From JANNRR01 sp031401675 (GTDB taxonomy: Bacteria; Pseudomonadota; Alphaproteobacteria; Rhodobacterales; Rhodobacteraceae), in NCBI GenBank assembly GCA_031401675.1, contig JANNRR010000166.1:23964-87963 (forward strand): a stretch of 64,000 nucleotides of DNA, in the 5' to 3' direction. A program made the translations under genes and the position numbers. The notes under the pieces were generated by a model. The model saw only the letters and a program-made list of their open reading frames with translations, searched no databases and was not told the DNA's origin. The number at the start of each line of letters is the position of its first letter. Within the stretch, counting starts at the first letter, position 1. Shown one piece after another: positions 35,164 to 44,996 of the stretch.

Positions 35164-35351
35164 GTTCTGTTCTCCTCGTTCCTGAAGACCAGCGGACGTC
35201 AGATCGCAGCTTTCGTCACTGTCCGATTTTCAGGTGGCAGCTCACCGCTGGGCGGTGTGGTGTAATTTGCCTGGCAGTGCCCGGCAAGTACTCGGCTGAT
35301 CCGTGCGCCGGCCAGTTCGATCCGCCCTCCGCGACTGGCGCGCCAGCCTGA

Positions 35352-36413
35352 TCAATGCGGTGTTGCGCCGCTCACCGGCGCTGCCTCGTCGCCCGGGGGG
35401 GGAAGGATCGAATTGCCGGGGAGGAACGTCATGGGCCAGATGATACTCCTCTCATGCGCCGTTGCCGACTCGCCCCGCAACAGATCGACAACCATTCCGG
35501 CCAGCGCCTGCCCAAGTTCAGGCAAGTCCGCCTGGAAACAGGCGGGGGTTGGCTGAAGGAAGCGAATCTGAGGATTCTCTCTGAATACAACGATGGAAAC
35601 ATCGTGACCCGGATGCAACCCGGCATTCCTCAATGCCCCGTAGAATCCCACGGTCGCGATTCCCGAGCTGATCAGGACCGCTGTCGGGCGCGGCTGCATG
35701 GCAGCGATTTTCCGGCCGAACTCAAACCCCCCCGCCTCGCTGCTCTCCATACAAAGGACAAGAAGATCATCGCGCGGGATCCCTGCGGCCTCCAGACCTT
35801 CGAGGTAGCCGCGCTTGAAATGCGCCCCAAAGGCGGCATCCGTATTTGGCAAAGCAACAGCAATGCGTCGGTGGCCCACTTCTGACAAGGCGGCGACCGA
35901 CCGACGCGCCACGCCTTCAAAATCAAAGTCGATCCACGGATAAGTCCCCGGCGTTTCTGATCGACCGAACGCTACGAATGGCACGCCCGACTCTGCCAGC
36001 AGTGCGATCCGGCGGTCCTGTTGGCGTGTAGCGGTGATCACGAGCGCATCCACCGTGCCTCGCGCAATGGCGCGTTGCAGGAACTCGACTGGATCATCGG
36101 CAGAGTGGCAGGGCAAAATCACCAAATCATAGCCCTTTTCCGCCAGGACCCCGTTCATTGCATCGACGACGATGAAAAAGAAGTTGTCTCCGGATGTGGT
36201 CGCCGGCTCACCGGTTTCAATCACGAAACCAATCGTGTTAGTTGCCCCGCGACGCAAGCTGCGGCCCGACTGGTTTGCGACGTAGCCGAGGGTCATTGCG
36301 GCGTCCAGAACGCGCTTGCGCGTGGATGGGTTCACACCAACCCGGTTGTTCAGGGCCCGTGAGACCGTGCCGATCGAGATGTTCAGGTGGTTGGCAAGGG
36401 CTCTTATATCCAC
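35352..36413 (-). CDS. LacI-family transcriptional repressor of the adjacent sugar genes
   Basis: 353 residues from GTG at 36411-36413, chosen because GGAAG lies 8 nt upstream and because the open frame above it runs into an operator. N-terminal HTH: VDIRALANHLNISIGTVSRA, then QSGRSLRRGATNTIGFV (hinge). The effector domain has the periplasmic-binding-protein fold (DNFFFIVVDAMNGVLAEKGY, then HSADDPVEFLQRAIARGTV). It should bind the AAACGTTT-centred palindromes at 36436-36449, 36488-36501 and 42014-42027, repressing itself and the operon ending at 37085. The effector is probably a sugar, identity unknown. Confidence 0.92.
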   Translation of the reverse strand: MDIRALANHLNISIGTVSRALNNRVGVNPSTRKRVLDAAMTLGYVANQSGRSLRRGATNTIGFVIETGEPATTSGDNFFFIVVDAMNGVLAEKGYDLVILPCHSADDPVEFLQRAIARGTVDALVITATRQQDRRIALLAESGVPFVAFGRSETPGTYPWIDFDFEGVARRSVAALSEVGHRRIAVALPNTDAAFGAHFKRGYLEGLEAAGIPRDDLLVLCMESSEAGGFEFGRKIAAMQPRPTAVLISSGIATVGFYGALRNAGLHPGHDVSIVVFRENPQIRFLQPTPACFQADLPELGQALAGMVVDLLRGESATAHERSIIWPMTFLPGNSILPPPGDEAAPVSGATPH

Positions 36414-36435
36414 CAGTTCAACTTCCAGGCATATC

Positions 36436-36449
36436 CGCAAACGTTTACG
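36436..36449. promoter_or_regulatory. LacI-type operator O1
   Basis: cgcaaacgtttacg, centred on the palindromic AAACGTTT core typical of LacI/GalR sites. It lies 23 bp before the lacI-type start codon. It is the exact reverse complement of O2. Confidence 0.75.
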
Positions 36450-36487
36450 AGTCTTTTTGGCACGGATTATGGAATCATGTAACCCTT

Positions 36488-36501
36488 CGTAAACGTTTGC
36501 G
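36488..36501. promoter_or_regulatory. LacI-type operator O2
   Basis: cgtaaacgtttgcg, the exact reverse complement of O1, centre-to-centre distance 52 bp (about five helical turns, suited to looping). It also lies upstream of the truncated isomerase relic at 36679. Confidence 0.75.
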
Positions 36502-36678
36502 GCAGTGAGCGTAGCCCCATTGGGTGATTCCCGACTTCACGCAGGTGGTTCAGTCTGTTCGACCTTTCCCGACCGCAGGCCGCGACAACATTCTGTCTTC
36601 TGCCATGGTTTCAGCCGCAATCCACAGCGCCAGCACAAGAACCAAGTAACCCGTTTCAATTTCCGGAAAGGACCAATA

Positions 36679-36745
36679 ATGACGAACTCCGCCAAGTCCA
36701 TCCGCACGGGTAAGATGATTTCCGTCACAGAAGGGGAGGCCATTG
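36679..36745 (+). pseudogene. Truncated 5' end of a second sugar isomerase gene
   Basis: ATG at 36679 with a GGAAAGGA ribosome site opens MTNSAKSIRTGKMISVTEGE, which parallels MNPAKSIRIGTMIRASEGRA, the start of the intact isomerase at 40935. After about 22 codons similarity ends, where IS5-type transposase sequence begins. The relic lies in the right direction and distance to have been driven by the promoter carrying O1/O2. Confidence 0.7.
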
Positions 36746-36761
36746 CCCCCCATCCCGCCTG

Positions 36762-37012
36762 CTGGCTGACACGAGCTGTGATGCCAACAGTCTGCAGGCG
36801 CGTCTGACTGCAAGCAAGACTGAGGCCGTGATCCCCTAAACCCGCTCGCGCAAACATCCTGTCCCACATGACGGCGCCGACTATGTCAGCCGCAACCTGA
36901 TTGGACACGCCTTCTGCCGCATCAAGGATTGGCGACTTCTCGCAACCCGTTATGACATGATGGCAATCACCTTCGTTTCCACGCCGCAATCGACGCCATG
37001 ATCCTTTGGTGA
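36762..37012 (+). pseudogene. C-terminal relic of an IS5-type transposase
   Basis: One frame reads LADTSCDANSLQARLTASKT, then EAVIP, a TAA stop, and then in the same frame SRNLIGHAFCRIKDWRLLAT with RYDMMAITF. This matches the conserved R-x-x-I-E-x-x-F-x-x-(L/I)K-x-x-R-x-x-A-T-R-Y-D end of IS5-family DDE transposases. A frameshift near 36985 restores AIDAMILW and a stop. At least two disabling changes and no N-terminal half. Confidence 0.75.
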
Positions 37013-37084
37013 GCTTGATCGAGTCTCACCCCCATGGGCCGCACAAGGGCGGGCAAGGCGGCGGTTCCAGATCAGCGCGACCCT

Positions 37085-38082
37085 TTAGCGATACCTTATC
37101 TGGTTCCAGCGGTGGCCGATCAGGGACAAGATGATGATCAGCCCGTTGAAGAACTGGACATAGAACCCGTCCAGCCCGGCCGACACGATGCCGACCTGGA
37201 TGAAGGACACGATGACGGCCCCGATGGTGCCGCCGACGACGGTGCCGATGCCGCCCCAGGTTGGGGTGCCGCCGACAAAGACGGCGGCGAGGGTCGGCAG
37301 CAGATAGGAATCGCCCGTGGTCGGCCACCAGGTGAAGTTGATCATGGTCGAGAATATGCCCGCAAGTCCCGCCCCAAAGCCCATGAAGACGAAGGTAAGG
37401 ACCCGCACCCTTCTGGTATCTATGCCCATCTGTTCGGCGCTGTCGGGGTTGTCGCCCACACAGTGAACCCGCGCGCCGAATTTGTGGCGGTTGTATAGAA
37501 GGACGGACAACACGACGAACAGGGCGGCCCAAAGCATCTGCACCGGAAAGCCGTAGATGGTGCCCGACAGGATCTTGTAGGCCACCGTATCTTTCAGGGA
37601 CAGCATGGCGATCGACTTGCCACCGGTCGCGATCAGGATGCCGCCGCGTATCAGAAAGCTGAGGCCAAGAGTGGCGACCAACGACGACAACCCGCCGTAG
37701 ACCACGATCAGCCCGATTGCCGCCCCCATCAGGACCCCGACGCCAAGCCCCAGGAACAGGCTGACAAACGGGTCGATCCCGGCTTGCACGCAGAGCGCAA
37801 AGATCCATGCAGCCAGCGCCATGACGGCGGGGAAGGAAAGGTCAATCTCGCCCACGGTCACCAGAAACACCATGGGCACCACGACAAATATCGCGACAGG
37901 CAGGGTGGTCAGGACCGAGTAATAGATGCGGTAATCGGAAAAGACCGCGGGGTTGCCGATGAAGAACAGCACCATCATGACCACGAAGACGGCCATGGTG
38001 CCGATTGAGGCGCGGTTGGCCAGCACGAAGCGGCGGGACCAGCTTTGCTCGATCGACCGGTTGTTGGGCTCGGGGGTGTCGG

Positions 38083-38086
<4 letters not shown>
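37085..38086 (-). CDS. Sugar ABC transporter permease (RbsC/FrcC-like)
   Basis: 333 residues, 8-10 hydrophobic helices. Family blocks: VGEIDLSFPAVMALAAWIFA, TLGLSFLIRGGILIATGGKS, HCVGDNPDSAEQMGIDTRRV and ESYL-like GDSYLLPTLAAVFVGGTPTW. It forms the inner-membrane channel of a CUT2-type importer. It is the last gene of the five-gene operon; its start overlaps the ATPase stop by 4 bp. Confidence 0.92.
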
Positions 38087-38937
<851 letters not shown>

Positions 38938-38953
38938 TGTGGTCAGCAGGGGA

Positions 38954-39949
38954 TCAGCGCAAACCCTCGATGGCGAGGTCGGCCACGGTTCCGATGTTTT
39001 CGGCATTCACAAAGCCCGCGCCTGTATCAACGCTCATCGCGCCCAGACCGTAGACCTTTTGCTGGCAAAGGCTGAGGATGGGCAGATAGCCCTGCAGGAA
39101 TGGCTGCTGGTCAGATGTCAGCTGGACCCAGCCGTTCTTGAACGCCTCGACGATCTGAGGGCTGGTGTCGAAGCCAATGTTGAAAATCTCGCCCGGTTTC
39201 TTGCCCGCCGCCTCCATATAGGTCGGCGCGTTGCCCAGCATCTGGCCGCCGGGATAGGCGATCAGCTTGACATCGGGGTTGGCCAGCAGGCCTGCCGTGA
39301 TGATCGGGATGGCAAGGTTCGGATCACCGGCCATTTCGGGCGAGGTGGTCAGCTTGATCACGGTCATTCCGGCATCCTCCAGCGCCTTGACGGTGCCAAG
39401 TTCGCGGATCACGCGGTTTTCCTGGCTCCAGTCGGCAATCACGATGGCCTGTTCGCCCGCGCCAAGGCCGGACATACGGACGGCCTCGGCCCCCAGAGCG
39501 ATGCCCTGCGGCGTCAGGTTGGCACCGACATAGCCGCCGCCGAACTTGGCGCGCACTGTCGGCACATCGACATTCTGATACATCATCAGAATGCCCGCCT
39601 TGGAGGCCTCTTCGGCCAGCGGTTCAATCGAATCCGGTCCTGGATGGCCCATCATGGCAATGCCGTCAGGCCCCGAGGCCACGGCTTCGCGCAGTTGCTG
39701 GACCATCTTTTCGGACGACCAGCCAGAGAAGATGAAGTCAACCTGCGCGCCGGTGTCAAGCTGCGCCTGTTTGGCACCGTTGTAGACAATGGAGCCAAAG
39801 CCGTCGCCCTCGGCCCCGCCGACGAAGAAGCGGATCTTGACGTCGGCGCACCAGTTGTCGCGCAGAACCTCGGACTGTGCGGCGGTCGCGCCGCCAATTA
39901 CGAAGAGCGCAGCGCTGGCCATCAGGAAACGCCTGGAAATTGCAGTCAT
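38954..39949 (-). CDS. Periplasmic sugar-binding protein of the CUT2 transporter
   Basis: 331 residues from ATG at 39947-39949 with GGGAGA upstream. The signal peptide is MTAISRRFLMASAALFVIGG (RR present). The mature protein has the RbsB-like fold: GDGFGSIVYNGAKQAQLDTG, then MMGHPGPDSIEPLAEEASKA and IADWSQENRVIRELGTVKAL. It delivers the sugar ligand to the permease. It lies downstream of the isomerase gene (86-bp gap). Confidence 0.92.
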   Translation of the reverse strand: MTAISRRFLMASAALFVIGGATAAQSEVLRDNWCADVKIRFFVGGAEGDGFGSIVYNGAKQAQLDTGAQVDFIFSGWSSEKMVQQLREAVASGPDGIAMMGHPGPDSIEPLAEEASKAGILMMYQNVDVPTVRAKFGGGYVGANLTPQGIALGAEAVRMSGLGAGEQAIVIADWSQENRVIRELGTVKALEDAGMTVIKLTTSPEMAGDPNLAIPIITAGLLANPDVKLIAYPGGQMLGNAPTYMEAAGKKPGEIFNIGFDTSPQIVEAFKNGWVQLTSDQQPFLQGYLPILSLCQQKVYGLGAMSVDTGAGFVNAENIGTVADLAIEGLR

Positions 39950-40035
39950 CTCAGTTCTCCCATTGCGCCGGGTATGCCGGCGGTTGCAGTTCATAGTCTT
40001 CACGGCCGTCCTTTTTTCGGATCTTGCCGCCTCTG

Positions 40036-40935
40036 TCAGACCGGGTTTGCGGTAAAATCACCTCCCCGGGCAGCTTTGAGATGGGCAAGTGCAGCGACTT
40101 GTCCCGTCATTTCAAGGGCATCGCGGTAGACCGGATCATGCCAGCCCTCGATGTCGATCGAGCCTGACCAACCGGCCAGGCGCAGTTCAGAGATGATGTC
40201 GGTCCAGTTGCTGTCGCCAAATCCGGGGGTGCGCATGAAGACGAACTTTTCGCGACCGAAAACTCCGTGTTCGCGGATCACCTCCCAGCGGATGGTCGCG
40301 TCCTTGCCGTGGACGTGGAAGAATTTGTGCGCCCATTTGCGGATTTGTGGCATGGGGTCGATCAGATAGACCATCTGGTGGCAGGGTTCCCATTCAAGGC
40401 CGATGTTGTCGTCGGGGGTTTCGTTGAAGATCAACTCCCACGCGTCGGGGTTATGGGCAATGTTCCAGTCGCCGCTGGCCCAGTTGCCATCCATCGCACA
40501 GTTTTCGAAGGCTATCCTGATGCCCTTGTCAGCGGCGCGTTTGGCAAGGTCGGTCCAGATCTGACGATAGCGCGGCAGGCTGTCGGTCAGCGGTTTGCCC
40601 CGGATGCGACCGGTAAAACCTGCAACGCAGGTTGCTCCGAAGTGATGGGCGTTGTCGATGCAGTCCCGCCAGCCCTGCAGGGTTTGCAAGTCCATCGGCT
40701 GTTCTTCCAGCGGGTTGCCGAACATGCCAAGGGTCGAGACGGTGATGTCGCGATCGCCGATGGCGTCGCGGCAGCGTTTGCCAAGGTCGGCAAGGTTCTG
40801 GCCGTTAGTGGTTTGCCAGAAGAACGGCTCGAAGCTTTCAAACCCGTGGTCGGCGATGGCGGCGATGCTTTCGGCAGCGCGGCCTTCGCTGGCGCGGATC
40901 ATGGTGCCGATGCGAATGGATTTGGCTGGATTCAT
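40036..40935 (-). CDS. Sugar-phosphate isomerase/epimerase-like TIM-barrel protein
   Basis: 299 residues (MNPAKSIRIGTMIRASEGRA). The AP-endonuclease-2-like TIM barrel shows GIRIAFENCAMDGNWASGDW, IGLEWEPCHQMVYLIDPMPQ and FFHVHGKDATIRWEVIREHG, which supply Glu, His and Asp metal ligands. Likely isomerises or epimerises the imported sugar or an inositol-like derivative. Its start overlaps the dehydrogenase stop by 4 bp. Confidence 0.88.
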   Translation of the reverse strand: MNPAKSIRIGTMIRASEGRAAESIAAIADHGFESFEPFFWQTTNGQNLADLGKRCRDAIGDRDITVSTLGMFGNPLEEQPMDLQTLQGWRDCIDNAHHFGATCVAGFTGRIRGKPLTDSLPRYRQIWTDLAKRAADKGIRIAFENCAMDGNWASGDWNIAHNPDAWELIFNETPDDNIGLEWEPCHQMVYLIDPMPQIRKWAHKFFHVHGKDATIRWEVIREHGVFGREKFVFMRTPGFGDSNWTDIISELRLAGWSGSIDIEGWHDPVYRDALEMTGQVAALAHLKAARGGDFTANPV

Positions 40936-41966
40936 CGGGTGAGTTCTATCCGGGTGCGGGAGGCGGCGCTTTGGATGGCACCAAAGACCATGGCAAGGCT
41001 TTTGATGTTGTCGTGGCCGACGGTTTCGGGTGTGTGGCCCGCTTCCAGCGCCGTCAGGAAGGCGCCAATCACGCTGGCATGGCCAAGGGTCTGGCCGATG
41101 TCGTCGGGCGGGGGTACGTCCAGCGGTTCAAGGGGCCGCAGAAAGCCTTCGTCGCCGGCGACAATGTGCGCGTCAAACTGGTCGGCGCCGTCCCACAGCA
41201 GGGTGCCTTTGGTGCCGATGATGCGCCACGAAGCGTCCCAGTTGGTTGGCGCGCCTTCGGCGACCCAGGACCCGCGATAGGTGAAAGTGACGCCGTCCGA
41301 CATTTCGAAAATCGCGTTGGCGGCGGCGCCGTGGGTGTTCCACGATCCGATGGGATTGGTTTCATGGGCATAGACGGCGACGGGGATTTTGCCGGACATG
41401 AATCGGGCGGCGTCAAAGGTGTGGATGGCCATATCCACCAGCAGGACGTTTTGCATCTGCTCGCGGAAGCCACCGAAATGGGCGCCGATGAAGAAATCGG
41501 CATGGACGGCAGTCAGGGTGCCCATCACCCCATTGTCGATCAGGCGGCGAATGCGGCGGACGCCGGGGTTGTAGCGGCGGTTCTGCATGATGGCGTGGGT
41601 CTTGGCCGTTTGCGCCGACAGGGCGACCAGATCGCGGGCGTCCTGCATCGATACTGCCATCGGCTTTTCCGACAGGACGTGGCAGCCCATCCGCAGCCCG
41701 GTTGCCACGACATCCCGTCGCGCAGCCGGGATCACCACGTCAAACAGCAGGTCGGGTCTGGTCGCGGCCAGGACAGCGGCAAGATCAGTTCCGGTGGTGA
41801 TGCCGGTCAGGCTGAATTCATCGCGCATCGCCTCGGCAGCGGGCAGGTGCACATCGACAAGGCCGACCAGGTCGACGCGACCAACAAGATCGGGCTGCTC
41901 GGCCAGGGCTTTGACCCAACCGCGCGCCATGGAACCGCATCCCGCCAAGACCGCGCGAAAGGCCAC
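40932..41966 (-). CDS. Gfo/Idh/MocA-family dehydrogenase, first gene of the LacI-regulated operon
   Basis: 344 residues from GTG at 41964-41966 with GGGAGGGGG upstream. The open frame continues to 42056 but would translate the operator, so I reject the longer start. Rossmann motif VLAGCGSMARGWVKAL, catalytic Lys in CHVLSEKPMAVSMQDA, and the dimer domain with DMAIHTFDAARFMSGK. Probably oxidises the imported sugar. It heads the operon dehydrogenase - isomerase - binding protein - ATPase - permease. Confidence 0.9.
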   Translation of the reverse strand: MAFRAVLAGCGSMARGWVKALAEQPDLVGRVDLVGLVDVHLPAAEAMRDEFSLTGITTGTDLAAVLAATRPDLLFDVVIPAARRDVVATGLRMGCHVLSEKPMAVSMQDARDLVALSAQTAKTHAIMQNRRYNPGVRRIRRLIDNGVMGTLTAVHADFFIGAHFGGFREQMQNVLLVDMAIHTFDAARFMSGKIPVAVYAHETNPIGSWNTHGAAANAIFEMSDGVTFTYRGSWVAEGAPTNWDASWRIIGTKGTLLWDGADQFDAHIVAGDEGFLRPLEPLDVPPPDDIGQTLGHASVIGAFLTALEAGHTPETVGHDNIKSLAMVFGAIQSAASRTRIELTR

Positions 41967-42013
41967 CTGCGTCCCCCTCCCGATGCAGATCAGCCAACAT
42001 GGATCGATACTGC

Positions 42014-42027
42014 CGGAAACGTTTACG
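42014..42027. promoter_or_regulatory. LacI-type operator O3 at the sugar operon promoter
   Basis: cggaaacgtttacg: 13 of 14 bases match O1. It lies about 48 bp upstream of the operon's first start codon (GTG at 41966), a repressing position. The repressor gene is about 5.6 kb away. Confidence 0.75.
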
Positions 42028-42144
42028 AGGATGTCCCGAAAGCGGAATTGAGTCAACTGTCATGACTGCCGGTTTTCAACCGGAAAGGTGCGGCCATAAA
42101 AGCTCACGGGTCCCAAGGTTGGCATCCGGCGTCTGGCAAATCAA

Positions 42145-42305
42145 TTGACCAGGTCGATAGGGACGGTTTCACGCGCCTTGAGTGGTGCCCGGACTTGAAC
42201 GAGGGCACGCACGCCCGTGTGCTGAAGGCGGACCATAAGTTGAACTATGCCGCCAACAAGTCGGGCCGCAGTTTGCGGCGGGGTGTGTCAGCGGTGATCC
42301 CTGGT
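42145..42305 (+). pseudogene. N-terminal relic of a LacI-family regulator
   Basis: Frame 1 reads SIGTVSRALSGART then stops; frame 2 continues from 42195 as NEGTHARVLKADHKLNYAAN and KSGRSLRRGVSAVI. Together they form the helix-turn-helix and hinge helix of a LacI regulator, split by one frameshift and lacking both the first helix and the effector domain. It resembles but is not identical to the intact regulator at 35352. Confidence 0.7.
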
Positions 42306-42344
42306 CGAAGACAGCGCCGAAGACTTCGTCGACCATCCGCACCG

Positions 42345-42712
42345 AGACCGAAGCGCGGTTCGGCAGGGACGCGATGTAAAGCGACACCACCAGGCCTGTC
42401 GCGACGGCGAAATTCGCCATCGCGACGGTCAGCGTCGGCGCACCGGTGACGTTGTACGCAACCAGTTGCCAGACTGTGGGACAGATAGACTCCGAACGGA
42501 AAGAACCCCGATGCCAGGATGAAGCCGCCCTTCGTGTTGCTGAGGCCCAGCAGGCTCATCTCCACAAAGATCGGCAGGGCATGAACAGGACCACGTTGCC
42601 GAGCGCGCGCGGTATCCGGAAATCGTCGAACACGAAGGCGTAGTTGGTGAATCCCCGGAATACCCCCTCGATCGTATCGAAGAAGCTGAGGCCGAAGGCA
42701 TAGGTTACCGGG
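42345..42712 (-). pseudogene. Relics of MalF/MalG-type sugar permeases
   Basis: Pieces in different frames: AFGLSFFDTIEGVFRGFTNY, then AFVFDDFRIPRALGNVVLFM (a MalF-type N-terminus); SLLGLSNTKGGFILASGFFP and FGVYLSHS (a MalG-type segment); PTLTVAMANFAVATGLVVSL and YIASLPNRA (a terminal helix). No single frame covers more than one piece. The two permease genes appear to have been deleted into each other. Confidence 0.6.
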
Positions 42713-42724
42713 AACACCCCAAAC

Positions 42725-43837
42725 CTGGTACTGTACCCGGTAGCCGTTCAGTTTCGCGAGGTTCACCAGTTCCTCCGGCAAGGCCGAAAGGGCCGCCTCA
42801 ATCGTGCCGCCACCGGCGACTGAGGCGGCCAGTGTCTTGGCGATGGCATCGCCTACGCCGAAGCGCAGTCTGACATGGCCTGGATGGCTGTTGGCGGCAG
42901 CCCAGATCAGCAGTTTGAGCGTTTCGGCCGGGTGGGGGCTGTCTTTCCGGCAGCCGAAAGTGCCGCCGCCCCAGCTCCAGATCAATGGTTTGTCCTGATC
43001 GGACCAGCGCGGCGGTGTAGCGGCGGCGAGTGTGCCGGCACGAAAGGCGAAGGACGGTTTGATCACGTATCCGCCGAACCATGTCGGCCCGATCATCAGC
43101 GGGACCTTGTCGGCGGTGGCCAGCGCCGTGAACGCAGGGTCGAACGGGCCGACCTTGGACAGACCGCCGTTGGCGATCATCCGGTCCACCATCTGCGCCG
43201 CGCGGATGCAGACTTCGGCAGTCAGATCGATGATCACGGTATCTTCGGTACCATCGACCGGCATCGCATTCGGACATCCGCCCGAGACGAGGAAGTTCAA
43301 GAGCAGAAACGGCTCAACCCCGGACCCCAGAACCAAGCCCTTCGGCGCAAGATCGGTGCCAAGCTGTTCGAACTCTTCCCAGGTCGTCGGCACCGCCTTG
43401 CCCAGTTCGGCCAGTTGCGGCGCGCTACATCAGATCACGAAATTGGCGATGACGTTGCGTAGGCACATGAGCTTGCCGTTGATCAGGCAGGGCGGGTTGG
43501 CGTTGGCATAGAACTCGGCCGGCAGGTCGGGCGAAACCTGTTCGGTGAGGTTCATCAGGGAGTTCGAGGTCCGGGTCATCAGTTGCGAGCCGTAGCCGAT
43601 ATCGGACATGAAGATCATGTCGGGAATGTCCGCCCCGGACTGCAGCGCCAGTTGCAGCTTGGCGACCAGGTCGGTCAGCGCAACCGTCAGGATGTCCAGC
43701 GCAAAATCCTGGTGCTGCGCATCATTGGCCTCGAAACTGGCCAGACGCGGTGTGTCGGATCAGACGTTCAGCGTCACCGGATCCTGTGCCCTGGCGGCGG
43801 CGGCGAAGGGCAGTGCGGTCTTTCCTTGGGCAGTCAT
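42725..43837 (-). pseudogene. Decayed extracellular sugar-binding protein (family 1) gene
   Basis: One frame, almost full length, from ATG at 43835-43837. It starts MTAQGKTALPFAAAARAQDP, has a TGA after TLNV, and resumes SDTPRLASFEANDAQ and DMIFMSDIGYGSQLMTR. A second TGA follows ANFVI near 43430, and it resumes CSAPQLAELGKAVPTTWEEF with PTWFGGYVIKPSFAFRAGTL. Both stops sit where homologues plausibly have Trp. The sequence is otherwise in frame, so decay is recent. It would have fed the permeases at 42345-42712. Confidence 0.8.
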
Positions 43838-43859
43838 CACGATCTTCGCCTCTCGTTGG

Positions 43860-44985
43860 TCAATGTCGGGGGTCGCTCGCCGTTGCATGGCGCAGGGCGG
43901 TTCCGTTCGGATCAAGAACATGCAGACTTGCGTGCGGCAGTCCCAGGCGCACCGCTTCGCCGATCTGCGGCGCCAGATCGCCGAAGATCTGGACCGTGAC
44001 CGGATCGGCGCCGCCGATATCGAGAAAAGCGAACATCATGTTGCCCAGCCGTTCGACCGTCTCGATCCGCGCGGGCCAGGCCATCATGCCGAGCGGAACC
44101 ATATCGGCCGCAGCCAGCACCACAACTGCCTCGGGTCGGATTCACAGCGTCACTGAATTGCCGGCCACGGCCTGCGGCAAGGCCAGCGTGAAGCGGGTCG
44201 CGGGATCAATCTCAGGCTGAAGCTCGGCATTGGCCCCGGCCATGAGAACGCGCGCAGGAATGAATTTCATCATCAGCGATCCGATGAAGCCCGCGACGAA
44301 CCCGTTCTCCGGCCGGTTGCAGAGTTCCAGCGGCGCACCGACCTGGCTGATCTGCCCACCGTCCAGCGCCACGATGCGGTCGGCCAGGGTCATCGCCTCG
44401 ACCTGGTCATGGGTCTCCCAGATCATCGTGGCATCGAGGTTGCGGTGCAGCCGCTCGATCTCCAGCCGCATCTGCATCCGCAGCGCCGCGTCAAGATTGC
44501 TGAGCGGTTCGTCGAACAGGAACACCTTGGGGTGCCGGAAGATGGCGCGCCCGAACGCCACCCGTTGCCGTTGCCCGCCCGTCAGTTGCGCGGGGTTCCG
44601 GTCAAGCAGGCTCCCCGGCCGCAGGATCGCCGCCGCTTTACGGACACGGGCGTCGATCCCCTCCCCTGTCGATCCTCGCCAGCGTTAGATTGAAGGAAAT
44701 GTTCTCGAGGACATTCATGTGCGGTTAGAGCGCGCAGGACTGGAACACCATCGCGATGCCGCGCTCGGCGGGCTCGGCGCCGGTGACGTCGATTCCGTCG
44801 AAATGGACCGATCCGCCGCTGACCGTTTCCAGCCCCGCGATCATGCGCAAGGGAGTCGATTTGCCCGATCCTGACGGGCCGACGAACGCCACGAACTCAC
44901 CCGGCAGCATCGTCAGACTGATGTGATCGATGACCCTGACGGCCCCGAAGGATTTGGTTGCGTCCGGCAATTCAACTAAGGCCAC
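43860..44985 (-). pseudogene. Decayed UgpC/MalK-type ABC ATPase gene
   Basis: Three pieces. 44985-44725: MALVELPDATKSFGAVRVID with Walker A GPSGSGKST and the Q loop MVFQSCAL, then TAA where QSYALYPHM is normal. 44561-44142: AFGRAIFRHPKVFLFDEPLS (Walker B) and MIWETHDQVEAMTLADRIVA (switch His), ending in a TGA before IRPEA. 44123-43860: the C-terminal TOBE/MalK-type domain. A frameshift near 44660 lies between the first two. Not functional as read. Confidence 0.82.
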
Positions 44986-44996
44986 AGCCCTGCTCC

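Noticed and set aside
41967..42056. Longer N-terminus for the operon's first dehydrogenase
   Set aside because: It would translate the LacI operator, does not look like the family, and a strong ribosome site precedes the GTG at 41966.
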